64,000 nt of DNA. Origin: Bacteroidales bacterium. GTDB lineage: Bacteria > Bacteroidota > Bacteroidia > Bacteroidales > Muribaculaceae. This document shows positions 43,979-52,571 of this stretch, piece after piece; the stretch's first letter is position 1, and each line of letters opens with the position of its first letter. The translations under genes and the position numbers were made by a program. The notes below the pieces were generated by a model. It made no database searches. It was not told the origin of the DNA and was given only the letters and a program-made list of their open reading frames with translations. The DNA is taken from positions 1 through 64,000 of the forward strand of contig DXXK01000088.1 of the NCBI GenBank assembly GCA_019416425.1, read 5' to 3'.

Positions 43979-46267
43979 ATGTGCCATTTCAGTAAAATCC
44001 GATTTGTAATAGTCCTGCTGTTGGCGGGAATGTCGTTTGTAGCGTCCGCACGCGACCATCTTCTTTACACTCCTAAGCTCATAGAGCAGGCGCGTAAAAA
44101 CATAAAGACCGATTCATGCTACCGTAAGGCGTGGGAGGCAATACGCGCCGATGCGCAGACAGGAGTTAAGCGGGCAGACCTGGGCCGTATGGAAAGCATG
44201 ACCCTGGCATACCTTATGACTGACAGTGCACAGTACACCGACGGCATAATCCAGGCATTGAAGAAGCTGGATGGAGTCAAGACATGGGGCAGCGCCGAGA
44301 TGCTGAGCCGGCGTCCGCAATGGCGTGCCGATCTTGGTCTGGCCCATAAGAGCTATCTGGCCGCTATCGGTTACGATGCCGTCCGCGACCGGCTCAGCGC
44401 CGCTGACCGCGCCGCAATTGTGAAGAATCTGAACCGCCTGTCGCTCGAGCCGTCTTTAGGCGACTGGATACTGGATCCTTCGCGTATCCACTCGCTCAAT
44501 TCAATGGGTCATAACTGGTGGACATCGTGCGCCGGAATGGGCGGTATCATGGCCCTGGCCCTGCGCGATGACCTGCCTGAGGCCCGTAAAGGTGCGACTG
44601 CTGTCCGCGAGGCGTTGCCGCAATGGTTCGGCTTCGCGGGTGACAACATACAGAACAAGCTGAAGACCTTCGATGACAAGGTGGGTGGAATGTACGAGAG
44701 TTTCGGATATTCATGTTTCGGCATCGCCGAGGCATTGCAGTTCCTGACGGCATGGCGCAACAGTGGCCTGCCTGATCCGGCGACTCCCCCGGAGCTGGAA
44801 CAGGCCATGGAGAGACAGCTGCGGCTGTTACCGGGATTCTTCTGTCAGGCCAGCTATCCGCGCACCGGCTACATGTACAGCATTAACTTCGGTGACGGCC
44901 ATAAGAACTCCGCAAGTCTGATTCCGATGATGCTTCTCTGGAACCTGGGGGTGAAGGATGACAATATCCTGTGGTATCTGTCGCAGCTGGAGGACTTCCA
45001 GCATCGTGACGTGAAGGGAATCAACACAGCTCTGGGTCTTTTGTATATGCCTTACAAGAACAGCAGTAAGCCCGCAGATGTAAAACTTCCGAATCAATGC
45101 ATCTGGGAGACTTTCGGATGGGCCACCATGCGCGACTCATGGGACAAGGATGCCTCGATGCTGGCTGTCAAGAGCGGCCATACGTGGAATCATGCCCATG
45201 CCGACGCCAATTCGTTTATACTTTATCATAACGGCGAGGACATAATCCGTGACGGCGGTAACTGCAACTACGGCAAGACTCCCTACCGTGAATACTTCTT
45301 CCAGAGTCCGGCACACAATATCGTGACCTTCAACGGCGAGGCGCAGCCCAGGCTGCAGCAGTATCAGGGATCTATGGTCGATGGTCATCTCTCCGACATG
45401 TTGACGTTGGGTGATACCCGTTACATAATGGCTGACGCCACCGGACCGACGGGCAAGAATCTTGCCCGTAATCTGCGTCATTTCCTTTGGCTTGACAATA
45501 TCCTTCTGGTGATCGATGACCTGGAGTCGTACGATAAGGGGACCTTTGAATGGCTGTGGCATCCCAATGGCAATGTCGAGAAGAAGGGCGGCGACCTGGT
45601 CGTCACCAACAATAAGGCAGAAGTAGTGATCCGTCCGTTGTATCCTCAGCCTCTTGTGCCGTCGGGTTTCGTCCATGACTATCCCGAGCATCTATACATG
45701 AAGGAATACGAGGTTCCTACCGAGGACTTGAAGGGAACGGACAAATATTATGGTTTCTGTCTGCCGGAGAAGGAGGACCGAGTCAAGGGCGTAACGGCCA
45801 TCATTCTCAAGGATACCGTAGGACAGAAGGCTCCGAATATCGAACGCCGCGAGGGAAGCGGATGGATAGGACTTAGGGTCGAGCGTGGCGACAGCATTAC
45901 GGACGTGTACATCAATCAGCTGGCGGACGGCAGGCTCATGCATCTGAACTCCTGGATTCAGCCGGACGGATGGGATACCGACGCATATATGTTCGCGATC
46001 TCCTATCCCGCGAATGCCAAGCCCACTCCGGAAAATTCATCCATATTCCTGTGCTATGGCAGTGCCCTGCGGCGTGGTTCGGAGTCCTGGTTCGCATCCC
46101 AGTCCAAACTGAACGTCATGAAGACCCAGGGTGCCAATCCCGAGATGCTGATCACCGGACAGCCGCACGGCATCGCCTATTTCGGCATGAAGAAGCCGAA
46201 ATCCGTTGCCCTCCCGATCAAGCACACCACCTCCTATGGCGATGGCCAGTTAAAAGTAATATTCTGA
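43979..46267 (+). CDS. Heparinase II/III-family polysaccharide lyase
   Basis: A 762-residue exported protein. The signal peptide (FVIVLLLAGMSFVASA) is followed by an N-terminal (alpha/alpha) toroid, with MGHNWWTSCAGMGGIMALAL as the substrate-binding Asn/His region and ESFGYSCFGIAEALQFL. The heparinase II/III beta-sandwich begins near residue 385 with SGHTWNHAHADANSFILYHNGEDIIRDGG and SPAHNIVTFNGEAQ, the hallmark histidine motif. Lyases of this fold cleave uronic acid-containing chains; the exact family cannot be set. It is divergent from the alginate-lyase-family gene, and the two probably act on the same substrate. Confidence 0.86.
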   Translation: MCHFSKIRFVIVLLLAGMSFVASARDHLLYTPKLIEQARKNIKTDSCYRKAWEAIRADAQTGVKRADLGRMESMTLAYLMTDSAQYTDGIIQALKKLDGVKTWGSAEMLSRRPQWRADLGLAHKSYLAAIGYDAVRDRLSAADRAAIVKNLNRLSLEPSLGDWILDPSRIHSLNSMGHNWWTSCAGMGGIMALALRDDLPEARKGATAVREALPQWFGFAGDNIQNKLKTFDDKVGGMYESFGYSCFGIAEALQFLTAWRNSGLPDPATPPELEQAMERQLRLLPGFFCQASYPRTGYMYSINFGDGHKNSASLIPMMLLWNLGVKDDNILWYLSQLEDFQHRDVKGINTALGLLYMPYKNSSKPADVKLPNQCIWETFGWATMRDSWDKDASMLAVKSGHTWNHAHADANSFILYHNGEDIIRDGGNCNYGKTPYREYFFQSPAHNIVTFNGEAQPRLQQYQGSMVDGHLSDMLTLGDTRYIMADATGPTGKNLARNLRHFLWLDNILLVIDDLESYDKGTFEWLWHPNGNVEKKGGDLVVTNNKAEVVIRPLYPQPLVPSGFVHDYPEHLYMKEYEVPTEDLKGTDKYYGFCLPEKEDRVKGVTAIILKDTVGQKAPNIERREGSGWIGLRVERGDSITDVYINQLADGRLMHLNSWIQPDGWDTDAYMFAISYPANAKPTPENSSIFLCYGSALRRGSESWFASQSKLNVMKTQGANPEMLITGQPHGIAYFGMKKPKSVALPIKHTTSYGDGQLKVIF

Positions 46268-46354
46268 TTTAGTTCAGGAATAGAACAGTAATCTTGCAAA
46301 GTTGTTTTCATAATACAGTGATTCGGAATAATGTCCGGCTCCCTGATGATAATT

Positions 46355-46717
46355 ATGAAGCATGATATAGAAATAAAACGGGCATACGAGCCGGCATCGG
46401 CCGAAGACGGGTATAGGATTTATGTGGACAGACTGTGGCCCCGTGGCCTGTCACACGAGACGTTCCATTATGATGAATGGGATAAGGAAATTGCACCTTC
46501 TACTGAACTGCGTGAATGGTTCCACACCGATCCCGATACGCGTTGGGAAGAGTTTGCCATCCGCTACCGTGCCGAACTGCAGTCCAATCCGGCGTTTGAT
46601 GCCCTGCGGAAAACCGTCGCCGCACATCCCAAAGTAACCCTCCTCTATTCATCCCACGACCCCGTCCACAACAATGCTGTGGTCCTACGGTCCCTTCTCC
46701 AGTCTGAACTAAGCTGA
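46355..46717 (+). CDS. DUF488 (YeaO-like) protein
   Basis: A 120-residue protein of the DUF488 family: IEIKRAYEPASAEDGYRIYVDRLWPRGL near the start, then WDKEIAPSTELREWFHTDPDTRWEEFAIRYRAEL and the C-terminal VTLLYSSHDPVHNNAVVL. Conserved charged residues suggest a small enzyme or nucleic-acid-associated protein, but no function is established. Eight codons upstream of the chosen ATG are open; MKHDIEIKR is the usual family start. It follows the heparinase-like gene on the same strand by 87 bp. Confidence 0.88.
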   Translation: MKHDIEIKRAYEPASAEDGYRIYVDRLWPRGLSHETFHYDEWDKEIAPSTELREWFHTDPDTRWEEFAIRYRAELQSNPAFDALRKTVAAHPKVTLLYSSHDPVHNNAVVLRSLLQSELS

Positions 46718-46744
46718 AAATGCTCTGACTTGATGCGATTCCAT

Positions 46745-46775
46745 TTTGATATTTCTCCGGTTTTTATTAATTTAG
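46745..46775 (+). promoter_or_regulatory. Promoter TTTG-N19-TAATTTAG
   Basis: TTTG at 46745-46748, 19 nt, TAATTTAG at 46768-46775, 38 bp before the ATG at 46813. Sequence around it (ttttgatatttct, then ttagcggtggaat) closely copies the promoter at 39304-39334. Confidence 0.6.
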
Positions 46776-46812
46776 CGGTGGAATATTAATACTTGCGAAT
46801 CCAAAAACAACA

Positions 46813-48090
46813 ATGAGGCATCTTTTGACTGTGATTATTGCCGTCGCTGTTTTGGCGGTGACTTTTCTGACGACGGCAAACAACCGAAGCAAAGACAAGG
46901 GCCTTGATTTCCGGGAATCTGCGGCATCAGCTGATAAGGGCAGTCACCGTTATTACGGCGACACGTTGTATCAATATGACGGGAATACCGTGGTATACGA
47001 CTACGACATGTTCCAAGATCAACTGAGTTCATGTGGATATGCCAGTGCGATTGTAACCTATGCCGGCACTCTCCCGGTTGATACATGCAAGGTATTCGGC
47101 AACGGCTGGTACAGCGGAGGTTCGCCGACATTGAGATTCGCTATCGGGGTCGATACCGTCTGCTATGATATTCGCAACCTGCCGGACTCGGTGGATCCGG
47201 TACGTGATTTGTTGCCGGCAGGGATCCGTAAGCACAGTTTCATCCGAAGCTTTGCGCTCAATGATTCGGCATTGAGATGTGATTTCAGGTTACTGGCATA
47301 TCTTCCGGAAAGCCATCCCGTATGGCTGAATCAGTTCATTGGCATGCTGATGCGTAACGGTGTCCTGACTTTGTATGACAAGAGCGAGGGCACAGCGAAG
47401 ATGCTAAGCGATTATTATGCCATACTTGCGAAACCTGAGCCCTTGGACGGCATTGATTACGCGAATACGAGTATGGAGGATATTGCCCGTCATTGTGCGT
47501 TGGAGCATGAACGGCTGTACCGGAATGACTGGGCAGACGAGGAAAACGACTGCTATGGCCCGAAGTATGACTATATAATAGAGATTGCACCTGCATGGCA
47601 AAGCCATGACAACCGCTACGTGACATACAGGTTCTATGAGTATTATTACACCATGGGCGCCCATGGCTACATGCAGGAATATTACCTTACCTTCGACAAC
47701 AGCACCGGTCGGCTCCTGGGATATGAGGATATAATCGGCGACAAGGATTTTCCGAAGGTAATCAAACTGTTGGAGGACCGGCTACTGGCATGGAAAGTGG
47801 CCAATGGCTACATCAGGCAATATTATTCCGCGGTGACGGGCTCTGACGAAGGCGACGCGGCAAATGACAATATCAGTTTCCTGCAGGAGAAATTCCAAAG
47901 AAGCTATTATCCCCGTCCGGCGGTGACCAGGCAGGGAGTGGTCTTCTCGTATCAGCCCTACGAGAAGGGAAGCTTTGCCGACGGCGTCATCCATCTCCCC
48001 ATCCCGTTCAGCAGCTACCGTCCCCGCATCGCCTCCATTTGCCCCGTCTCCTCTACGCCTCTCCAGAATCCCGCAAAGACAGGATTCTGA
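46813..48090 (+). CDS. Exported DUF3298/RsiV-like protein
   Basis: A 425-residue protein with an N-terminal membrane or signal segment (LLTVIIAVAVLAVTFLTTA). The C-terminal third carries the DUF3298 pattern: YVTYRFYEYYYTMGAHGYMQEYYLTFDNSTGRLLGYEDII, then LQEKFQRSYYPRPAVTRQGVVFSYQPYEKGSFADGVIHLPIPFSSYRP. In B. subtilis RsiV a similar domain binds lysozyme; a like role in sensing an envelope ligand is conceivable but not shown, as no sigma factor gene is adjacent. The promoter at 46745 is strong. It converges with the AAA gene, 22 bp away. Confidence 0.78.
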   Translation: MRHLLTVIIAVAVLAVTFLTTANNRSKDKGLDFRESAASADKGSHRYYGDTLYQYDGNTVVYDYDMFQDQLSSCGYASAIVTYAGTLPVDTCKVFGNGWYSGGSPTLRFAIGVDTVCYDIRNLPDSVDPVRDLLPAGIRKHSFIRSFALNDSALRCDFRLLAYLPESHPVWLNQFIGMLMRNGVLTLYDKSEGTAKMLSDYYAILAKPEPLDGIDYANTSMEDIARHCALEHERLYRNDWADEENDCYGPKYDYIIEIAPAWQSHDNRYVTYRFYEYYYTMGAHGYMQEYYLTFDNSTGRLLGYEDIIGDKDFPKVIKLLEDRLLAWKVANGYIRQYYSAVTGSDEGDAANDNISFLQEKFQRSYYPRPAVTRQGVVFSYQPYEKGSFADGVIHLPIPFSSYRPRIASICPVSSTPLQNPAKTGF

Positions 48091-48112
48091 TAGTAGGCAT
48101 GTCTGGCTACTG

Positions 48113-49303
48113 TCAGTACAGCATCCCGAACATCCACAAGGGAATCTTGTTGCCGAACCCTATCTCCAGGTCATCGGCTGCGACATAACTGTCCGGAAGA
48201 TCCTTGATCTGGTTGAACCCCTTCTTCCGGCCACCTATTTCAAAGACATACTTGCGGTTGATTCTGAAATCACCTGCCTTGTCCAGCGCAAGCGATGCCA
48301 CATGACGTAATTGATTGTTGAAAAAGGTCTCTCGGACAGTGCCCTTGTCTCCGAATCCGGTAAGGGAATGTACAAGATTGGTGTTGTCCAGCAGTATCTT
48401 GTCCGGTTTGGAAAGGGTCCTGATGTTTTGCGGCTCATAACTGATCATCGAGATTAAGCCTGCCCGCTGCAGGGCATCGAGCATCTTGAGTCCCTGCTCA
48501 CGGTTTGTCTCCAGCTCGCGGTAGAGTTCAGTCATGTTAGGCTGGTATGGAACCCGCTCTGCCAATATCATCAGAAGCCGTTTGATTTTTAATAACGTGG
48601 ATTGACTCATGTCTTCCACGGCAGGGATGTCGCTTTCGATTACTTGTAGGCAAACATCCTGCAGGCGCTGGTCGAATGTCGCTTTTGCCTCACGGTAGAA
48701 AGGATAGTAGCCGTGTCGCAGATATTGTTCAAACAATGGAAGTATCTTTATGTGCGATGTGATGTCGGCTGCTTGTGCCGCATGATTGGTTAGCAGTTCT
48801 TCCAGTGATATCGCCGGCTTATCCAGAATATTTTCAAGCTGTAGATACTCGCGGAACGACAGTCCCGGCAATGTGTAGCATGCCTGCCTGCGAGACAGAT
48901 CCCCGAGATTTTTGTCTATCTTCAGCATTGACGATCCTGTGTACACGATGGATAAATCAGGATAGTCGTCGTATATGTTTTTTATTGCCGTCTGCCAGTC
49001 CTTATATTTATGAACTTCATCAAGAAAGATATGGGTGCCTCCGTGGGTGTAATGATATTCCACAAGGTCACGCAACGAGTTGGCGGCAAACCATAGGTTG
49101 TCGAGTGACACATACAGGGCCTTTTCAGGCTGCGGGAACGCCTCCTTGATATGCTGCAGAATCAATGTGGTTTTTCCTACTCCCCGTTGTCCCTTGATGC
49201 AGATCAGACGTTCATCCCAATCAATAGTGTCGTAGATGAAGCGTTTGAATTTTAGGTTTACGAGTCGTAATTTCCTGTTATATGTTGTGAATAAAGTTTC
49301 CAT
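48113..49303 (-). CDS. AAA_14/DUF4143 ATPase
   Basis: A 396-residue ATPase. Walker A is IKGQRGVGKTTLILQH, Walker B is GGTHIFLDEVHKYKDW, and sensor region is LSIVYTGSSMLKID, followed by GLSFREYLQL, a signature of this family. The C-terminal DUF4143 part ends KYVFEIGGRKKGFNQIKDLPDSYVAADDLEIGFGNKIPLWMFGMLY. Such proteins are abundant in Bacteroidales without known function. Upstream lie a promoter (TTG-N20-TATCTTTG on the minus strand) and a six-copy repeat array, pointing to dedicated regulation. Confidence 0.9.
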   Translation of the reverse strand: METLFTTYNRKLRLVNLKFKRFIYDTIDWDERLICIKGQRGVGKTTLILQHIKEAFPQPEKALYVSLDNLWFAANSLRDLVEYHYTHGGTHIFLDEVHKYKDWQTAIKNIYDDYPDLSIVYTGSSMLKIDKNLGDLSRRQACYTLPGLSFREYLQLENILDKPAISLEELLTNHAAQAADITSHIKILPLFEQYLRHGYYPFYREAKATFDQRLQDVCLQVIESDIPAVEDMSQSTLLKIKRLLMILAERVPYQPNMTELYRELETNREQGLKMLDALQRAGLISMISYEPQNIRTLSKPDKILLDNTNLVHSLTGFGDKGTVRETFFNNQLRHVASLALDKAGDFRINRKYVFEIGGRKKGFNQIKDLPDSYVAADDLEIGFGNKIPLWMFGMLY

Positions 49304-49644
49304 AGTGTATTAATATTTTGTTGCAAAGATAGTTAATTATTTCGTTGCAACCAAGGAAATTTTCGAAAAAAGACTATGGAAGATTGAAATTTTGTCTAAA
49401 ATTAGACTATGGAAGATTGAATATATACCTAAAATTAGACTATAGAAGATTGAAAATTCATCAAAAAAAGACTTTCTAAGATTGAATTTCGGCTCAAATT
49501 TAGACTACGGAAGATTGAAAATCTATCAAAAAAATAGACTTTCCAAGATTTAATTTGGCACATTCCACCAGCCATGGCGTTGAGATGGAACGGATACTGT
49601 CAGGAATGTTCTTGAAGTTATGGGCCTTTAATAAGCTTTAGGCG
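49304..49644. other. Intergenic region with promoter and repeat array
   Basis: The 341 bases hold a minus-strand promoter for the AAA gene (caaagata, 49324-49331, with caa at 49352-49354 as -33), then six 33-bp repeat units from 49371 to 49553, and about 90 bases without visible features before the next gene end. Confidence 0.65.
49371..49553. repeat. Six degenerate tandem repeats, 32-34 bp period
   Basis: Core agactatggaagattgaa begins at 49371, 49404, 49437, 49469, 49502 and 49536. Copies 1 and 2 are identical, 3 and 5 differ at one base, and 4 and 6 are more divergent. Spacers of 14-16 nt are A/T-rich. Three helical turns per unit would align the cores on one face of the DNA. The array lies directly upstream of the AAA gene promoter. 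Confidence 0.8.
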
Positions 49645-50094
49645 TCAGTCTTCCTCGAAGGTCTTGCAGTTGATGTAGTGGCCGGTGATTTCCTCCAGGA
49701 AATCGATGCGCATCACCATCAGGAGCTCGCGGGTGAATTCATGCAGCAAGCCCTTGTAATGGGTCACATCCTCATGGTTGGAGTGCGTGATGCGCTCCCA
49801 TAGGGTAATGGTGGTGGCATCCTTGTACGCCACCTCTATTCCCTCACGGTCATCCTCGGTCAGCAATCTGCGGAGCTTCTGCTCCTCTAATACCAACGGC
49901 TCGTCGGAATACTGCTTCCATAGATTCTCGAGGAATACACGGAACTCCGCCTCTATCTTAAGAGGCAGGTCCATAGTGTATTCCCCGATGGTTTCGGGCC
50001 GTTCGACAGAAGCTTCACGGATAAGGTTGCCGAAATATTTCTTCAGCAACTCATTCTCTTTATCTCTACAGATCAGCTCTATATCGCTTGCCAT
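49645..50094 (-). CDS. Hypothetical protein, 149 aa
   Basis: An acidic, mostly helical cytoplasmic protein without signal or membrane segment. I recognise no family. Notable stretches are ICRDKENELLKKYFGN at the start and LHEFTRELLMVMRIDFLEEI near the end. It begins 6 bp after the stop of the zinc-ribbon gene at 50101, so it is the last gene of the M48/zinc-ribbon operon. The conserved spacing argues that it is a real gene of that unit. Confidence 0.6.
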   Translation of the reverse strand: MASDIELICRDKENELLKKYFGNLIREASVERPETIGEYTMDLPLKIEAEFRVFLENLWKQYSDEPLVLEEQKLRRLLTEDDREGIEVAYKDATTITLWERITHSNHEDVTHYKGLLHEFTRELLMVMRIDFLEEITGHYINCKTFEED

Positions 50095-50100
50095 ATCCTG

Positions 50101-50661
50101 TCAGTTTACCGGGTTGCCGCAGTTGGAGCAGAAGCGGGCGCCGTCGGGCAGGGGAGCGCCGCAGTTGGTGCAGAAGCGCATGCCGCCTGAAGTGGCCGCA
50201 TTGTTCATCGGATTGCCGGCGCCGGGCATGGGCGGCGGAACGGAACCGTAGGCATAGGCGCTGCCGCCGTTCTCGTTTATGACGGACTGTGCCGCCGCCA
50301 GAGCCTTGTCGTCAAGGCTCGACTGCTGTACCAGTCCCCAGATCTGCGTGATCACCACAGGCCATGCAAAGAACAGCATGATGATGGTGGGGATGGCCTG
50401 CTGGCCGAAGATTCCCACTCCCGCCTCGAAGTCGATGGCGTTGTTCTGCGGAACCAGAGTGATCTTCAGCGCGGTCTTCATGCCCAATACGGCCTTGAAG
50501 AATCCACCCTTTGTTACGGAGATGTCGACACCTCCGCTCACCAGGTTCTCACGTTTGATTTCGTAGCCGTCGGCGGCGAATGTCTGACAGATGCGGTCCG
50601 CCATGGCCGGAATCAGGGCCGGGCTGGCGTTGAGTATGGCTTTCTTGTTGAATGCTCCCAT
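50101..50661 (-). CDS. Membrane protein with C-terminal zinc ribbon, 186 aa
   Basis: Residues 1-95 have no recognised family (GAFNKKAILNASPALIPAM at the start). A hydrophobic stretch, AIPTIIMLFFAWPVVITQI, near residue 97 could cross the membrane. The C-terminus is a double-CxxC zinc ribbon (RFCTNCGAPLPDGARFCSNCG). The same kind of ribbon ends the M48 protease encoded two genes upstream, suggesting the two products act together or share a localisation partner. The frame extends 106 codons upstream but overlaps the next gene; I chose MGAFNKK. Confidence 0.7.
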   Translation of the reverse strand: MGAFNKKAILNASPALIPAMADRICQTFAADGYEIKRENLVSGGVDISVTKGGFFKAVLGMKTALKITLVPQNNAIDFEAGVGIFGQQAIPTIIMLFFAWPVVITQIWGLVQQSSLDDKALAAAQSVINENGGSAYAYGSVPPPMPGAGNPMNNAATSGGMRFCTNCGAPLPDGARFCSNCGNPVN

Positions 50662-50669
50662 GATGGTTG

Positions 50670-50933
50670 TTATTTGCGGAGGTCCTGAAGTTGATAGTTG
50701 TGGTATGCGGCGAACAGCACGCTCATCTCGGAGATGGCATCGAGGATGGCGTTCTGCTGCTCCTCGTCGCAGATCTCCTGAAGCTTGCGCAGCGACGCGA
50801 GCGTGGCGTCGGCCTGGTCCTTCAGCTCCTGGTCGGTTACGATGCCATCCTCCATGATGGCCTTGTATGAGGGATGACTGGTCACAATATCCGAGATATT
50901 GAGCATCCCGTTCTCGTCGAAAAGTTTCTTCAT
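50670..50933 (-). CDS. Small helical protein, 87 aa
   Basis: Short acidic protein with predicted helices (KDQADATLASLRKLQEICDEEQQNAILDAISEM), no cysteines in motif and no signal. The family is not recognised. It lies 6 bp from the M48 gene upstream and 8 bp from the zinc-ribbon gene downstream, so it belongs to the same transcript and may be a partner or chaperone of the protease. Confidence 0.6.
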   Translation of the reverse strand: MKKLFDENGMLNISDIVTSHPSYKAIMEDGIVTDQELKDQADATLASLRKLQEICDEEQQNAILDAISEMSVLFAAYHNYQLQDLRK

Positions 50934-50939
50934 TTTTTG

Positions 50940-51815
50940 TTAATTTAGTTTTGTTCCGCAATGGCGGCAGAACTGCCACGATGGATCCACCGGCTGATGG
51001 CAGTTGGGACAGCCACCCTCGGCCTTAGCCTCGAATCCATCCTTGATGTTATGATACTGCTGGGAATCGCCCCATTTCAGGATCTCGCGTACGCGGACGG
51101 CCGAGAACGGATGGCTCTGTCCCATGATGGCATAGGTCTGCAGGGCCTTGTTCCAGGTGCCGTCGTTGCGTATGGACTCGTAGATGTCGGCCTGCTTGGC
51201 CCATTCCTCGATGTTGACGTCGTCGGTTATCGATTTGGGACCACCCGAGAGCCGTACCATCACTCTCGACACCGTTTCGGGATCGGTGATGATGGCACCG
51301 GCGCGGTCGCACGACAGCTCGCTCTTGCGCTGCCAGTACAGCAGGGCGTATTTGATAGGCACGGTCAGCATGCCCAGAACGCCTAAGATATCGGCGCCGC
51401 TGATCAGCAGGCTCGCCAGATTGTGGTACAATACATGGCGGCACAGGATGTGGCCGCACTCATGACCAATCACGGCATCGAGCTCGTCGCCCTTGAGCAT
51501 CTCCACCAGACCGGAGGTCATGGTGATGAATATCTTGGTATCGCCGAAGGTGTATGCATTGGGCATCGGGTTCATTTCCAGATAGAATTCCGGCTCCGGT
51601 ATGCCGAGCTTCTCGCATATCGGCGGCAGATGCTGGTACAGCTGCGGCAGCTGGGTCTCGGAAAGCCGGATGTTGGAGGCCATGTTCGTGCCATAGTATA
51701 GCTTCTCGTAACCCAACGCGTAGAACTTCTTGACCAGTGCGGGGAAGCCTGGAATGTTCTCCAGCTGACGCAATGCGGCCGCGTCTTCGGGATGTATAAA
51801 TTCTGAAGGATTCAT
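50940..51815 (-). CDS. M48-family metalloprotease with C-terminal zinc ribbon
   Basis: A 291-residue protein. The zinc protease motif is AVIGHECGHILCRHV (HExxH) with the third ligand in KSELSCDRAGA; NAYTFGDTKIFITMTSGLVEML is typical of M48 peptidases. A hydrophobic segment lies between them (LLISGADILGVLGMLTVPI). The C-terminus is a zinc ribbon (GCPNCHQPVDPSWQFCRHCG). M48 enzymes such as HtpX process membrane proteins. The gene starts its own operon of four genes behind a consensus promoter at 51870-51900. Confidence 0.88.
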   Translation of the reverse strand: MNPSEFIHPEDAAALRQLENIPGFPALVKKFYALGYEKLYYGTNMASNIRLSETQLPQLYQHLPPICEKLGIPEPEFYLEMNPMPNAYTFGDTKIFITMTSGLVEMLKGDELDAVIGHECGHILCRHVLYHNLASLLISGADILGVLGMLTVPIKYALLYWQRKSELSCDRAGAIITDPETVSRVMVRLSGGPKSITDDVNIEEWAKQADIYESIRNDGTWNKALQTYAIMGQSHPFSAVRVREILKWGDSQQYHNIKDGFEAKAEGGCPNCHQPVDPSWQFCRHCGTKLN

Positions 51816-51869
51816 TTCAAAATGTTAGTGGTGGTCCAGCCAGTCTCACTTGCCTGACTGCTTCGACCA

Positions 51870-51900
51870 CAAAGGTAAGTTAATTTTTTGAAATATCAAA
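51870..51900 (-). promoter_or_regulatory. Promoter of the M48 operon (TTTG-N19-TACCTTTG)
   Basis: On the minus strand TTTG (51900-51897), 19 nt, TACCTTTG (51877-51870), 55 bp before the ATG. Both elements match the Bacteroidota consensus exactly. Confidence 0.75.
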
Positions 51901-51919
51901 GTGCAAAGTTGAATAAACC

Positions 51920-52564
51920 TTAATTTTTCATTATGGCGAAGCTGGTGTCGGTAGTGGCATGGTTCACGACCTCAATCAGCAGGGTTGTGGACTGGTTTTC
52001 GGGCAGCTTGATTTGCGCTTTGCGTACCGGGGCGCCCTGCTTGTTCCTGACAGTCTCGGCATACAGAACCTTGCCCTTCTCGTTCCGGATGGTCATGGTC
52101 AGCAGACCTCCCGGTTCGGCCACCACGGCAAACTCTGCTGTTCCCTTGTTGACGGTCTTCCAGGTGGCCGATTGACCGGCCTTCAACGCCTTGGTGGTCA
52201 TGCGGATGCGGCCTTCCACTCCGGTCGAGCCCCGATGGGAACGTTTCTTTGCGTATCTGCTTGAAAATGCCAGTACCTTGCGATTGACAATCAGGCTGTC
52301 AAGGAATTCCTCGTCGAAGATCAGGTGTCCCTTCACATCCAGGTCCTTGCCTTTCTTGAGAGACAGGTCTCCGAAGTTGACTATGTCCGCGGCCTTCAGT
52401 ACCTTGTTGGCGGCCTTGAGCGGGGCTGTGGAGGAATGCTCCAGAGCCTGCGACACTCCCTGGCAGGCGGCGATGGCGCTTTCCATGGATCTGGACAGTG
52501 TCTGTGCGTTGGCGCTCAGGCCAACAGCCATCAATGCTATCGCTATGATTGATTTCAGCTTCAT
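51920..52564 (-). CDS. Secreted protein of unknown function, 214 aa
   Basis: A clear signal peptide (SIIAIALMAVGLSANAQ) starts the protein, which fixes the ATG at 52564. A helical part follows, then a beta-rich domain (IRMTTKALKAGQSATWKTVNKGTAEFAVVAEPGGLLTMTIRNE) resembling pre-peptidase C-terminal type sandwiches. No catalytic motif is seen. It begins 7 bp after the stop of the TIR/FGE-like gene, so it is co-transcribed with the TIR genes and would act in the periplasm or at the surface. Confidence 0.68.
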   Translation of the reverse strand: MKLKSIIAIALMAVGLSANAQTLSRSMESAIAACQGVSQALEHSSTAPLKAANKVLKAADIVNFGDLSLKKGKDLDVKGHLIFDEEFLDSLIVNRKVLAFSSRYAKKRSHRGSTGVEGRIRMTTKALKAGQSATWKTVNKGTAEFAVVAEPGGLLTMTIRNEKGKVLYAETVRNKQGAPVRKAQIKLPENQSTTLLIEVVNHATTDTSFAIMKN

Positions 52565-52571
52565 GTTGTGG

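Noticed and set aside
49371..49553. CRISPR array
   Set aside because: Repeats are degenerate, the spacers are only 14-16 nt and A/T-rich, and no cas genes are nearby.
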